A stretch of 64,000 nt of DNA from Deltaproteobacteria bacterium (GTDB lineage: Bacteria > Desulfobacterota > Binatia > Binatales > Binataceae). Of the stretch, positions 51,573 to 60,214 are shown in pieces. The stretch is taken from assembly GCA_021831785.1 (NCBI GenBank), contig JAKBMB010000016.1:186001-250000 (forward strand), read 5' to 3'. Within the stretch, counting starts at the first letter, position 1, and every line of letters starts with the position of its first letter. The notes beneath the pieces are model-generated. The model worked only from the letters and a program-made list of their open reading frames with translations. It did not search any database and was not told where the DNA came from. The translations under genes were made by a program, and so were the position numbers.

Positions 51573-53804
51573 ATGACCGAACCTACAGCACAGACTATAG
51601 CCGCTTTGCAGACCCTTCGACTTCGCTCAGGGCAAGGCTTTCCTTCGCTCACTTTGGCCCTGGCCAACCCTTCGAGAATACTCGGGGCAGGTTTTGGCGG
51701 TCGGCTAAGACGGGCGCCGGTAGTGCGGTTCCTCGCCTATACCCGCCCGCACTTAGGCCGCGCGCTTGGCGCGGCTGCGATGGGTATCGCCAAGTTCACG
51801 CTGCCGCTGGCTTATCCGCTGGGCTTTAAGTACGTGGTTGACGTGCTTTTGAAGCCGGTGGCGAACCCGGACGTGGTCGACCGCGCCATGGATCGCTGGT
51901 GCGCGGCGTTAAGCCTTGCGCTGGGTTTGGGCAATTCGGCGCAGGCGCGGCTCGAAGCGCTTACGCTCGCGTTATTCGTGATTTACGTTGCGCAGGCGGT
52001 GGCCGCCTACTATCGCAACTTCTGGGGGCTCACCGCCGGCAGCGGGCTTATCTACGATTTGCGCTGCGCAGTGTTCGCCCATTTGCAGCGCCTGCCGCAT
52101 CATTTCTTCGACAAGACGCCGAGCGGGGCGATTTTCTCGCGCGTGGTGATCGATGTCGACCTGGCGCAGGAGTTCGTTTTCTCCGCGCTGACCAACGTCT
52201 GGATCGACGCCGCGCTGCTCGGCATCGTGGGCTGGCTTCTGTTCCTGCTGGACCGTCAGTTGGCCTTGATGGCGCTGGCGGTGATGCCGTTTTATGTCGC
52301 GATAATCCGTTATTACGCGCCGCGCATCAAGCACACCACCCATCGCTTGCATGAAGTACTCGAGGTTTTTTCCGGCGATCTTCAGGAGCGAATCAGCGGC
52401 TCGGCGACGGTCAAGGCGTTCAGCCGCGAAGAGCGCGAGATCGAGCGCTTCAACCAACAGACCCGCGTGATGTACGACCGCACGGTGGAGAAAATCCGCG
52501 AGGCCTCCTGGCAGCAGGGATGGACCGAGTTTTTGACCAAGCTTGCGCCTTCGCTGGTGGTTTGTGCGGCGGGGGTGATGGTGATGCGCGGATCGGTGTC
52601 GCTGGGCACGCTGGTGGCTTTCACCGGCTTTATGGCCTTCATGTATCAGCCGCTCGAGCGCTTTGCGGCGCTTTCGATCGTGATGGCGAGCGCGCTGGCG
52701 GCGATCGAGCGCATCTTCAGCTTCCTCGACCTCAAGCCGCAGATCGCCGACCATCCGCTGAGCCGCCCGCTCAAGGTGCGCGACGGCGCGCTGCGCTTCG
52801 ACAACGTCACCTTCTGCTACCCGGCGCAAAACGGCGCGCCCGGGCGCGAGGTGCTCAAGGAAATCAACCTTAAGATCGAAGGCGGGACCGTGGTCGCGCT
52901 GGTCGGCCGCTCCGGCGCCGGCAAGAGCACTCTGGCGAGCCTCATCCCGCGCTTTTACGACGCTACCGGCGGGCGCGTGCTGATCGACAACCGCGACGTG
53001 CGCCACGCTACGCTTAAGTCGCTGCGCGAAAATATCGGCATCGTGACTCAAGAGACCCACATCTTTAACGGCACCGTGCGCGAGCTCCTGACTTACGCCA
53101 AGCCTGCCCTGAGCCGAAGCCCCGAGCGTGAGTCGAATGGGGAAGCCGAAGGGACCGACGCCGGCCTGCCTGCCGCGCCTGTCTGCGTGCGGACACGCAC
53201 AGGCAGGCCAGACGCGGCGCAAGCAGGCGAGCAGGAGATGTGGTCCGCGCTCGAGCAGGCCAATCTTGCCGACTTCGTGCGCCGGCTGCCCGACGGGCTC
53301 GAGACGCGAATCGGCGAGCGCGGGGTCAAGGTCTCCGGCGGCCAGCGCCAGCGATTGGCGCTAGCTCGCGTGTTCCTCAAGAATCCGCCAATTCTGATCC
53401 TCGACGAGGCCACCTCGGCGCTCGACTCGGAGGCCGAGAACGCCGTCCATGAAGCCACGCTACGTCTGATGCGCGGGCGCACCTGCCTGCTTATCGCGCA
53501 CCGCCTGCGCAGCGCGGTTGAGGCCGACCTGATCGTCGTGCTCGACCAGGGCCAGGTGGTCGAAACCGGCACGCACGAGACGCTGTTGCACCGCGCCGGC
53601 GTGTATGCGCGGCTGTTCGAGGAACAAGCCCGGGGCCTTTCGCTGCTCGAGCCCGCCGCGCCTGGCGTTGCCGCAACCGCGGCCGCGGCATACAGGCCGC
53701 CCTCGGGCGGCGCGGGCCACACCGGCGGCGATTCGGCATCCGCGCGCGCCGGCGGCCGTCAGACGCTGAACCCTGCCCTGAGCGCAGCCGAAAGGTTCGC
53801 CTAA
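51573..53804 (+). CDS. ABC exporter (fused membrane and ATPase domains) carrying repeat-derived insertions
   Basis: A 743-residue MsbA/lipid-exporter-type half transporter. Residues 50-370 form six membrane helices with the intracellular coupling loops. The ATPase has Walker A GRSGAGKST near residue 450, Q-loop IVTQETHIFNG, signature VSGGQRQRL near 590, Walker B ILILDEATSAL and H-loop LIAHRL. Between the Q-loop and the signature, where relatives have a short turn, there are about 40 extra residues (510-550, starting ALSRSPERES), encoded by palindromic repeat DNA at 53101-53226. The first 50 residues and last 10 residues also derive from CCCTGAGCGAAG-type repeats. The frame stays intact. Substrate unknown; lipid or drug export is likely. 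Confidence 0.88.
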   Translation: MTEPTAQTIAALQTLRLRSGQGFPSLTLALANPSRILGAGFGGRLRRAPVVRFLAYTRPHLGRALGAAAMGIAKFTLPLAYPLGFKYVVDVLLKPVANPDVVDRAMDRWCAALSLALGLGNSAQARLEALTLALFVIYVAQAVAAYYRNFWGLTAGSGLIYDLRCAVFAHLQRLPHHFFDKTPSGAIFSRVVIDVDLAQEFVFSALTNVWIDAALLGIVGWLLFLLDRQLALMALAVMPFYVAIIRYYAPRIKHTTHRLHEVLEVFSGDLQERISGSATVKAFSREEREIERFNQQTRVMYDRTVEKIREASWQQGWTEFLTKLAPSLVVCAAGVMVMRGSVSLGTLVAFTGFMAFMYQPLERFAALSIVMASALAAIERIFSFLDLKPQIADHPLSRPLKVRDGALRFDNVTFCYPAQNGAPGREVLKEINLKIEGGTVVALVGRSGAGKSTLASLIPRFYDATGGRVLIDNRDVRHATLKSLRENIGIVTQETHIFNGTVRELLTYAKPALSRSPERESNGEAEGTDAGLPAAPVCVRTRTGRPDAAQAGEQEMWSALEQANLADFVRRLPDGLETRIGERGVKVSGGQRQRLALARVFLKNPPILILDEATSALDSEAENAVHEATLRLMRGRTCLLIAHRLRSAVEADLIVVLDQGQVVETGTHETLLHRAGVYARLFEEQARGLSLLEPAAPGVAATAAAAYRPPSGGAGHTGGDSASARAGGRQTLNPALSAAERFA
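51609..51690 (+). repeat. CCTTCGACTTCGCTCAGGG-type repeat inside the 5' end of the exporter gene
   Basis: CCTTCGACTTCGCTCAGGGC at the left and CCCTTCGAGAATACTCGGGG at the right are members of a dispersed repeat whose inverse (GCCCTGAGC...CGAAGGG) occurs again at 53104 and 53773 in the same gene. The reading frame passes through it. Confidence 0.65.
53104..53209 (+). repeat. Palindromic repeat inserted in frame in the ATPase domain
   Basis: GCCCTGAGCCGAAG...CCGAAGGG (53106-53153) is followed by a nested hairpin: GGCCTGCCTG (53163-53172) pairs with CAGGCAGGCC (53200-53209), and TGCGTG (53184-53189) pairs with CACGCA (53194-53199). The insertion keeps the frame and adds about 40 residues. Confidence 0.75.
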
Positions 53805-53838
53805 TCTGCCCCATTGCGGCTGGCGCCCCTCCTCCTGA

Positions 53839-53895
53839 CCTTCCCCCGCGACGCGCCTTTCTACTCCTTCCCCCGCTTGCGGGGGAAGGCTGGGA
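53839..53895. repeat. 57-base repeat, first copy
   Basis: It is identical to 53985-54041 over 57 bases and contains the CCTTCCCCCGC / GCGGGGGAAGG hairpin. It lies 35 bases after the exporter stop codon, so it may also act as a terminator-like stem. Confidence 0.85.
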
Positions 53896-53918
53896 AGGGA
53901 GTGCCTTCGCGCGCTCTC

Positions 53919-54041
53919 AGCACCCTCACCCCCGCCCTCTCCCAAAGGGCGAGGGGGCAGAAAACGGCTCGCGGCCTTCTGATTCCTTCCCCCGCGACGC
54001 GCCTTTCTACTCCTTCCCCCGCTTGCGGGGGAAGGCTGGGA
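53919..54041. repeat. Composite repeat: inverted 58-base unit plus 57-base unit
   Basis: 53919-53976 is the inverted 58-base unit. 53985-54041 is a 57-base stretch starting CCTTCCCCCGCGACGCGCC that is an exact copy of 53839-53895. Each 57-base copy contains the hairpin CCTTCCCCCGC / GCGGGGGAAGG (53866-53889 and 54012-54035). Together with 53839-53895 they fill the gap between the exporter and GH88 genes. Confidence 0.85.
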
Positions 54042-54175
54042 GGGGGGCTCGCCGAAGGCGAAAAAGAGCCTGGCGCCGCGCCCGCGAATGCTACACTTTA
54101 AGGGCGTGCGCACGGATTGGCGCGCCGGCTAAAAAGCCGCGCGCCGGCCAGCAGCGCAGGCCAAGGAGGCGCGGC

Positions 54176-55324
54176 GTGGAAGATCCGCCAAAGCTATGGG
54201 AAGACGCGGTGGCGCGGATGACGCGCCGGATCGAAGACACGGCCCGCAGCGTGAGCGCGGGCTTTCCCCATCTGGGAGACCCCGAGACCGGAGCGTGGAC
54301 GCTCAGCGCCAACGGCGACTGGACCGGCGGGCATTGGACCGGGATGCTGTGGCTGCTGGTCAAGACCACGGGCGCGCCGCGCCATCTGGAGTGGGCGCGG
54401 CGATGGTGCGAGGCGCTGAGGCCGCGCGCCGCCTCGAACACCATCTTCCGCGCCTTTCTATTCTATTACGGCGCGATGGCCGGGCACGTGCTGATGGGCG
54501 ACGCGCGGGCGCGGGAGATCGCGCTTGAAGGCGCCCGCCAACTTGCCCGCGCCTACAACCCCAACGCGCGCGCCTTCGGGCTCGGCGCGCAGGCGGAGGA
54601 GGCGTCCGACGTCGGCGCCGCCGAGGCCAGCATCGACGCCCTCGGCCCGCTGTGCGCCCTGCTGGCGCGCGCTGCCGACGAGCAGGGACAGGCGAGCTTG
54701 CGCGACGCCGCGCGCCAGCACGCGCTCTCCCATGTCGACTTTTGCCTGCGCGCGGACGGCTCGATATGCCAGTCCGCCACTTTCGACGAGAACACCGGCA
54801 AGGTCGCGCGCCGTTATACCCATAAGGGCTACGCCGAGAACAGCACTTGGGCGCGCGCTCAGGCCTGGGGGATGCTCGGCTTCGCGCTCGCCGCGCGCTA
54901 CCTGCCGGCCCAGCCGCGGCTGCTCGAGGCGGCGCATCAGACCGCCGACTGGTGGATCGCCCGGGTTCCGGCGGACAAGGTCGCCTTCTGGGACTTCGAT
55001 CATCCGGGGATTCCCCACACCTACCGCGACACGTCGGCGAGCGCGATCGCCGCGGCCGCGCTGATCAAGCTCGCCGCCCTGACCAAGCAGCGCGAGCGCG
55101 CCGGCCGCTACCGCGAATTCGCCGCGCAAACCGCCACCGCGCTGGTCGAGAATTACTTAACGCCGGTCTCGGCGCGGGACAGCCGCGCACCCGGAATTCT
55201 CACCGAAGGATGCTATAATCCGCGGCTCAATCTGGCCGTGCGCCACGAGCTGGTATGGGGCGATTACTACCTGTTCGAGTCGCTGCTCGCGCTTTGCGGC
55301 AAGCTCAACCCGCTGCTGCTATGA
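54176..55324 (+). CDS. Glycoside hydrolase family 88 (unsaturated glucuronyl hydrolase-like)
   Basis: A 382-residue (alpha/alpha)6-barrel protein. NGDWTGGHWTGMLWLLVKTT (residues about 43-62), VGAAEASIDALGPLCALLAR near 145-165 with the candidate catalytic Asp, YTHKGYAENSTWARAQAWGM near 210-230 and KVAFWDFDHPGIPHTYRDTSASA near 265-287 match GH88. These enzymes hydrate the unsaturated uronic acid left by polysaccharide lyases. There is no signal peptide, so it probably works on imported oligosaccharides in the cytoplasm. The start is a GTG at 54176 with AAGGAGGC ahead. Confidence 0.9.
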   Translation: MEDPPKLWEDAVARMTRRIEDTARSVSAGFPHLGDPETGAWTLSANGDWTGGHWTGMLWLLVKTTGAPRHLEWARRWCEALRPRAASNTIFRAFLFYYGAMAGHVLMGDARAREIALEGARQLARAYNPNARAFGLGAQAEEASDVGAAEASIDALGPLCALLARAADEQGQASLRDAARQHALSHVDFCLRADGSICQSATFDENTGKVARRYTHKGYAENSTWARAQAWGMLGFALAARYLPAQPRLLEAAHQTADWWIARVPADKVAFWDFDHPGIPHTYRDTSASAIAAAALIKLAALTKQRERAGRYREFAAQTATALVENYLTPVSARDSRAPGILTEGCYNPRLNLAVRHELVWGDYYLFESLLALCGKLNPLLL

Positions 55325-55366
55325 CGACGCGCCCTTAAGCTTTTCCCCTGCTGGGCGCCCTATCCT

Positions 55367-55458
55367 ACTCCTTCCCCCGCAAGCGGGGGAAGGAGTCAGC
55401 AGGCCGCGAGCCTTTTCTGCCCCCTCGCCCTCTGGGAGAGGGCGCGGGTGAGGGTGCT
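55367..55458. repeat. Composite repeat between convergent GH88 and aldehyde dehydrogenase genes
   Basis: The 14-base perfect stem ACTCCTTCCCCCGC / GCGGGGGAAGGAGT (55367-55396) is followed at 55402-55458 by the 58-base unit (one base shorter). It lies between two convergent genes, so it could terminate both. Confidence 0.85.
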
Positions 55459-55465
55459 GAGCGCG

Positions 55466-56899
55466 CTACGGCAGGGCGAACGAGACGTACTTAGTCTCCA
55501 GGTACTCCTCGATACCCCAGTGGCCGCCCTCGCGCCCGATACCCGAGTTCTTGACGCCGCCGAAGGGCGCCTGGGGCGTTGACGGCACGCCGTCGTTGAC
55601 GCCGATGATGCCGTATTCGAGTTGCTCGGCGACGGTGAAGGCGCGGGTCAAGTCGCGGGTCCAGAAGTAAGCAGCCAGGCCATAGGGCGTGGCGTTGGCC
55701 AGACGCACGGCCTCGGCGTCGCTCTCGCAGGGCACGATCGGCGCCACCGGGCCGAAGGTCTCCTCGCGCAGCATCCGCGATTGCTCGTCCACGCCGAGCA
55801 GCACGGTGGGCTGGTACACCAGGCCCTCGGAGCTGCCGCCGGTCACCAAGCGGGCGCCGCGCGCAAGCGCGTCCTTGACGTGGGCGGTGACCTTGTCCAG
55901 CGCTTGGCGGTCGACCAGCGGTCCGACCTGGGTCTCGTCGTTGAGCGGATCGCCCACCTTAAGCTTGCGCGCCGCTTCGGTATACGCTTCGGTGAAGTCC
56001 TTCCTGACCCGGGGAAAGACGTAAAAGCGGTTGGCGGAGACGCAGGTCTGGCCGCCGTTGCGAAACTTCGCGCCCATCGCCGCGGCCACCGCCTGCTCGA
56101 CGTCGGCGTCGTCGAAGATGATGAACGGGGCGTGGCCGCCGAGCTCCAGCGAGACGCGCTTGAGCGTGTCGGCGGCGCGCCGGTAGAGCAGGCGGCCGAC
56201 CTCGGTCGAGCCGGTGAAGGTGATCTTGCGGATGCGCTCGTCGCCCATCAGGACCTCGCTTACCGGCACCGGGTCGAGCGCGGGCAGCACCTGGAGCGTC
56301 CCCGCCGGGCCGCCGGCCTCCTCCCATAGCCGCCCCAGCAGCAGCGCGGTGAGCGGCGACTGTTCGGCCGGCTTATGGATGAAGGTGCATCCCGCGGCCA
56401 GTGCCGGCGCGGCCTTGCGCGTCACCATCGCGGCCGGAAAATTCCACGGCGTGACGCCGTAAACCGGCCCCACGGGCTGGGGCAGCGCGAGCAGGCGCTT
56501 GTTGGGGAACTGGCTGGGGATGGTCTGGCCGTAAAGGCGCTTGACCTCCTCGGCGTACCATTCGACGAAGCCCGCGGCGTAGCGCACCTCGCCCCGCGCC
56601 TCGTTGATCGGCTTGCCCATCTCGAGCGTGATGGTGCGCGCGATAGCCTCGCTCTCGCGCATCATCAGGTCATGCCAGCGGCGCATTGTCGCCGCGCGCT
56701 CGTAAGCCGTCGTGTGCCGCCATTTGGCGAACGCCTCCACCGCGGCGTCGGCCGCGGCGCGGGCCTCGGCCGCGCCGCAATCGGCGATCTCGGCCAGCAC
56801 TCGCCCGTCAATCGGGCTCTTGACGGCAAAGGTGCGCGGCCCGCTGCGCCAACTGCCGGCGACGAAAAAACGCGTCTCGAACCGTTCCTGTATGTCCAT
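55466..56899 (-). CDS. NAD(P)-dependent aldehyde dehydrogenase, succinate-semialdehyde dehydrogenase-like
   Basis: A 477-residue ALDH. It contains YGVTPWNFPAAMVTRKAAPAL near residue 145, the cofactor-binding TFTGSTEVGRLLYRRAA near 228, the general-base Glu in SLELGGHAPFIIFDDAD near 250, and the catalytic Cys in FRNGGQTCVSANRFYVF near 285. PFGGVKNSGIGREGG closes the protein. The GabD-type FRNGGQTCV pattern favours succinate-semialdehyde or a related semialdehyde. It lies 21 bases downstream of the alcohol dehydrogenase gene, which suggests an alcohol to aldehyde to acid pathway. Confidence 0.9.
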   Translation of the reverse strand: MDIQERFETRFFVAGSWRSGPRTFAVKSPIDGRVLAEIADCGAAEARAAADAAVEAFAKWRHTTAYERAATMRRWHDLMMRESEAIARTITLEMGKPINEARGEVRYAAGFVEWYAEEVKRLYGQTIPSQFPNKRLLALPQPVGPVYGVTPWNFPAAMVTRKAAPALAAGCTFIHKPAEQSPLTALLLGRLWEEAGGPAGTLQVLPALDPVPVSEVLMGDERIRKITFTGSTEVGRLLYRRAADTLKRVSLELGGHAPFIIFDDADVEQAVAAAMGAKFRNGGQTCVSANRFYVFPRVRKDFTEAYTEAARKLKVGDPLNDETQVGPLVDRQALDKVTAHVKDALARGARLVTGGSSEGLVYQPTVLLGVDEQSRMLREETFGPVAPIVPCESDAEAVRLANATPYGLAAYFWTRDLTRAFTVAEQLEYGIIGVNDGVPSTPQAPFGGVKNSGIGREGGHWGIEEYLETKYVSFALP

Positions 56900-56920
56900 C
56901 GATGAACACCTCGCTAAAGC

Positions 56921-58060
56921 TTATGCCGCCCGCTCATTGGGGCGCAGGATTTGCCGCACCGCCTCGCCGCGGTCGAGGCGGTCGAAGCCCTCGTTGAGCT
57001 CCTCCAGGGCGACCGTGCCGGTGATCATCGCGTCCATCGGCAGCGCGCCCGCGCGGTAGAGCTCGATGAAGCGCGGCACGTCGCGCCAGGGAATCGCCGA
57101 CCCCATGTAGCAGCCCTTGAGCACGCGCTCCTCGGCCACCATCGCCAGCGGGCTTAGGCTTGCGCGATGGTCGGGATGGGGCAGGCCGATGATCACCGTG
57201 GTGCCGCCGCGCGTGGTGGCGGCGAACGCCTGCTCGAGCACTTTGGCGACGCCGGTGGCGTCGAAGACGTAGGCCGCGCCGCCGCCCGTCAGCTCGCGCA
57301 CCTGCGCGACGGGGTCGCCCTTGGCGGCGTCCACGGTATGCGTTGCGCCGAGCGTTCGCGCCAGCTCGAATTTGTTCGCCAGCACGTCCACGGCCACGAT
57401 CGGATAAGCGCCGGCGACCTTCGCCCCCATCACCGCCGCCAGCCCCACGCCGCCCAGCCCGAACACCGCGGCCGAGCTCGCGGGCTCGACGCGCGCGGTG
57501 TTGACTACGGCGCCGACGCCGGTTGCGATCGCGCAGCCGAAAAGCGCCGCCTTGTCCAGTGGAAACGCCGGGTCGATCTTTACCAGCGAGTCCTGCGAGC
57601 ATACGGAAAGCTCGGAGAAGCCCGAAACGCCCAAATGATGGTATACGAGCTGGCCCTTGCGCCGGAAGCGGCGCGCGCCGCTCAAAAGCGTGCCCGCGCC
57701 GTTGGCGGCGGCGCCCACGCGGCACATCGCCGGCCGTCCGCTGACGCACTCCGGACATCGCCGGCACGCCGGCACGAACGAGAAGACCACGTGATCGCCA
57801 GGTTTAAAGCCGTCCACGCCCGCGCCCATCTCGCGCACCACCCCGGCGGCCTCGTGCCCGAGCACCATCGGCATCGGCCGCGGCCGCGAGCCATTCATCA
57901 CCGAGAGGTCCGAATGGCACAGGCCGGCGGCACCCATCTCGACCAGCACCTCGCCCGGGCCTGGCCCGTCAAGGTCGAGTTCCTCGATCGCGATCGGCGC
58001 CGACTTGGCGTAGGGCCTGGGCCGTCCCATCTCAAGCAGCAGCGCGGCCTTGGTCTTCAT
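56921..58060 (-). CDS. Zinc-dependent alcohol dehydrogenase (MDR family, class III-like)
   Basis: A 379-residue MDR alcohol dehydrogenase. Catalytic zinc ligands are in GLCHSDLSVMNG and VLGHEAAGVVREMG near residues 45-75. Structural zinc cysteines appear in CRRCPECVSGRPAMC near 97-111. The Rossmann motif is VFGLGGVGLAAVMGAK near 195. The start is the ATG at 58060 (MKTKAALLLEMG), with GGGGGAAGACGGG upstream. The frame opens further upstream, but no ribosome binding site supports that. It precedes the aldehyde dehydrogenase and follows a 2-hydroxyacid dehydrogenase, all leftward. Confidence 0.9.
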   Translation of the reverse strand: MKTKAALLLEMGRPRPYAKSAPIAIEELDLDGPGPGEVLVEMGAAGLCHSDLSVMNGSRPRPMPMVLGHEAAGVVREMGAGVDGFKPGDHVVFSFVPACRRCPECVSGRPAMCRVGAAANGAGTLLSGARRFRRKGQLVYHHLGVSGFSELSVCSQDSLVKIDPAFPLDKAALFGCAIATGVGAVVNTARVEPASSAAVFGLGGVGLAAVMGAKVAGAYPIVAVDVLANKFELARTLGATHTVDAAKGDPVAQVRELTGGGAAYVFDATGVAKVLEQAFAATTRGGTTVIIGLPHPDHRASLSPLAMVAEERVLKGCYMGSAIPWRDVPRFIELYRAGALPMDAMITGTVALEELNEGFDRLDRGEAVRQILRPNERAA

Positions 58061-58315
58061 CCCGTCTTCCCCCGAGTTACGAACCTGCGCCGTGAGGACC
58101 CATGTGGCCCCTGCGCGCCTGTTTCGTTTGCTTTTAAGGATACACTCATTCTTGTCGCGCGCGACCGGCGGCGCAAGCGGCCTGCCGCCGGCGGTCTCAA
58201 CGCTTCCGATCACCTCGCCCTATCGAGAGAGGCCGCCAGCCGACGGGTGCAGCACGCGGCCGGCGGCGCGCGGCCAATGAAAAACAACAATCGCTGCACT
58301 GCGGACCACGCTTTC

Positions 58316-58405
58316 AGCACCCTCACCCCAGCCCTCTCCCAAAGGGCGAGGGGACAGAAAGGGCCGCCGCTCTCCGACTCCTTCCCCCGCAGGGCGGGGG
58401 GAAGG
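58316..58405. repeat. Composite repeat between ADH and hydroxyacid dehydrogenase genes
   Basis: 58316-58365 matches the inverted 58-base unit (AGCACCCTCACCCC...CCCTCTCCCAAAGGGCGAG). 58380-58405 is the CCTTCCCCCGC hairpin with a larger loop. The order and orientation are the same as at 53919-54041. Confidence 0.8.
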
Positions 58406-58426
58406 TCGAGATGGGGGGCGCGCGCG

Positions 58427-59407
58427 CTAGCGGCGGGCGAGCGCGTCCCGGTTGACGCAGTTGTCGAGCGCTTCGCCCGCCAACAGCCGGCGGACGTTGG
58501 CCGCCACGCGCTGCGCGATGCCGCGGTACGATACATCCGTGACCCCGGCGATATGGGCGGTGGCCACGACGTCGGGACGCCCGAGCAGCGGCGAGCCGGG
58601 GTCGAGCGGCTCCTGCTCGAAGACGTCGAGGCCGGCGCCGCAAAGCCGCCCCTGCTCAAGGGCGCGCAGCAACGCGGCCTGGCTTATCAGGCCGCCGCGC
58701 GCGGCGTTGACGATGCAGGCTTGCGGCGCCAGCATCGCGAGCGCGGCCTCGTCGAGGATCGCGCGCGTCTGCTCGCTCAGCGGCAAGCACAGGAAAAGAT
58801 AATCGCTTTGCCGCCAAAGCTCCGCCAGCCGTTCGCGGCCGCCGATCCATTCCATACCCAGGCGCTGCGCCAGCTCCGGGTCGGCGCGGCGCTTGATCCC
58901 CACCATGCGCATCCCGAACGGGCGCAGGCGCGCCGCCAGCGCCTGGCCGATTCCGCCCACCCCCAGGATGCCGGCGGTGCGGCCGAGCAGCGCGCGGCCG
59001 ATCGGCCCGCCCCAGGTCTTGCCGGCGCGAATCGCCTGCTCGGCCAGCGGCAGGCGCCGGCTGACCGCGATCGCCGCCATCACGCACCATTCGGCGACCG
59101 ACTCGGCGTTGCCGGTGCCGGCCGTGGGCACGTTGGCGACGGCGATACGGCGCGCGCTCGCCGCCGCGAGGTCAACGCCTTCGAGTCCGGCGCCCCATTG
59201 CTGGATCAGGCGCAGGCCGCCGATGCGGTCCATGAGCGCGCCGTCGATGCGCGACATTGCCGGGATGAGCACCTCGGCGGCAAAGCCGTCCGCGCGCAGC
59301 GCCGCCGCGTCGATCATCTCAAGGCCAGCCTCGGGCATCTCTTCGCTCATGAACCGGCGCAGAGCGGTGAACCCGGTTCCGGCCACGACAACTGTAAGCG
59401 AAACCAT
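58427..59407 (-). CDS. D-isomer-specific 2-hydroxyacid dehydrogenase
   Basis: A 326-residue NAD-dependent dehydrogenase. The nucleotide-binding loop is AGILGVGGIGQALAARL near residues 144-160. Catalytic residues follow the R-E-H pattern: Arg in CIVNAARGGLISQAALL near 233, Glu in DVFEQEPLDPGSP near 262 and His in VVATAHIAGVTD near 283. It would reduce a 2-keto acid to a D-2-hydroxy acid (glyoxylate/hydroxypyruvate or phosphoglycerate-like). With the ALDH, ADH and the GH88 hydrolase it suggests uronate or sugar-acid catabolism. That is inference. Confidence 0.88.
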   Translation of the reverse strand: MVSLTVVVAGTGFTALRRFMSEEMPEAGLEMIDAAALRADGFAAEVLIPAMSRIDGALMDRIGGLRLIQQWGAGLEGVDLAAASARRIAVANVPTAGTGNAESVAEWCVMAAIAVSRRLPLAEQAIRAGKTWGGPIGRALLGRTAGILGVGGIGQALAARLRPFGMRMVGIKRRADPELAQRLGMEWIGGRERLAELWRQSDYLFLCLPLSEQTRAILDEAALAMLAPQACIVNAARGGLISQAALLRALEQGRLCGAGLDVFEQEPLDPGSPLLGRPDVVATAHIAGVTDVSYRGIAQRVAANVRRLLAGEALDNCVNRDALARR

Positions 59408-59821
59408 AAGCGATTTCCCGACTCGGCGATTTAGCCTGTATCATTTGAGCAACAGACTCCCGCCGCGCGCAACCGCGCGGCGGGAGTCGCACCGCGGGCA
59501 ACACGCGCGCGGCCGGCAAACACGATGGACCGCCACGCTGCACGCCGGCAACGGCGCTTGAAGCGATACCAAGGCCGGTACTGAGGCCACTCAAATTACG
59601 TATGCTTCCGGGGGGGAGGAAAAGTCAATAAAGGTCGTTAAAGTGACATTTGGAGCAAATCCGCAACGCCGGCTTCTTCGCAGACATTTAAATAGGTATA
59701 CTGTTGTCATGTGTGGACAGTTTGAAGCAGCGGTTTCAGCACGGTGGAGGGCGGGGGATGGACGATAAGCGCAAGAGCGGATTAACTTGACGGACGGGCA
59801 GTCCAAAAGGTAACGGTCCCA
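59408..59821. other. Intergenic region upstream of an unknown two-gene module
   Basis: About 410 bases with base composition poorer in GC than the neighbours. TATACT at 59697-59702 is a possible -10 box, but there is no good -35. Frames of 10 to 20 codons (59709, 59758) look accidental. Confidence 0.4.
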
Positions 59822-60214
59822 ATGATGGCTATCACGACGCACAAGCGCGATGAGATGAGCGCGGCGGGGAGCGAGGGGCCTTTTGGGGTTACGACCAACG
59901 CTGTTGATTTCAGTGGCATTAGCGCCGCTCAAAGCTACGGCAACGCTTTGGTTCTCTTTTCGAACACGATACCGATCACAAGCCCGACCCGGGGTGCCGA
60001 TGCCCTCAAGGCTGCTCTACGGGAGTTCCAGAACGCCTGTCCCAACGAATTGTTTGTGGTTCAAAACGCTTCTGGGGATTCCGATGACTTTGTAATTTCG
60101 TGGGTTCCGCCGTGGCTGCTTGGACACTTCATCTGGCAGCTCATGTCATCAAGTTATTCCGCAACGGGCCAAGAGACGTGGCCTATCGGGCCTAGCAGCT
60201 ACCTCTCTTGGTAG
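59822..60214 (+). CDS. Hypothetical protein, first gene of an unknown pair
   Basis: A 130-residue soluble protein. It begins MMAITTHKRDEMSAAG, and its middle has GADALKAALREFQNACPNEL and LFVVQNASGDSDDFVISWVP. No family is recognised. Its frame and codon use look genuine, and the base composition is less GC-rich than the flanking metabolic genes. Its stop codon overlaps the start of the next gene by seven bases, so the two proteins are probably made together. A second ATG directly follows the first. Confidence 0.5.
   Translation: MMAITTHKRDEMSAAGSEGPFGVTTNAVDFSGISAAQSYGNALVLFSNTIPITSPTRGADALKAALREFQNACPNELFVVQNASGDSDDFVISWVPPWLLGHFIWQLMSSSYSATGQETWPIGPSSYLSW

Noticed and set aside
51972-53222. 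416-codon minus-strand open frame
   Set aside because: Antisense to the ABC exporter, Arg/His-rich.
57167-59434. 755-codon plus-strand open frame
   Set aside because: It is antisense to the alcohol and hydroxyacid dehydrogenase genes and reads as Arg/His/Ala-rich sequence without motifs. High GC makes long antisense frames common.
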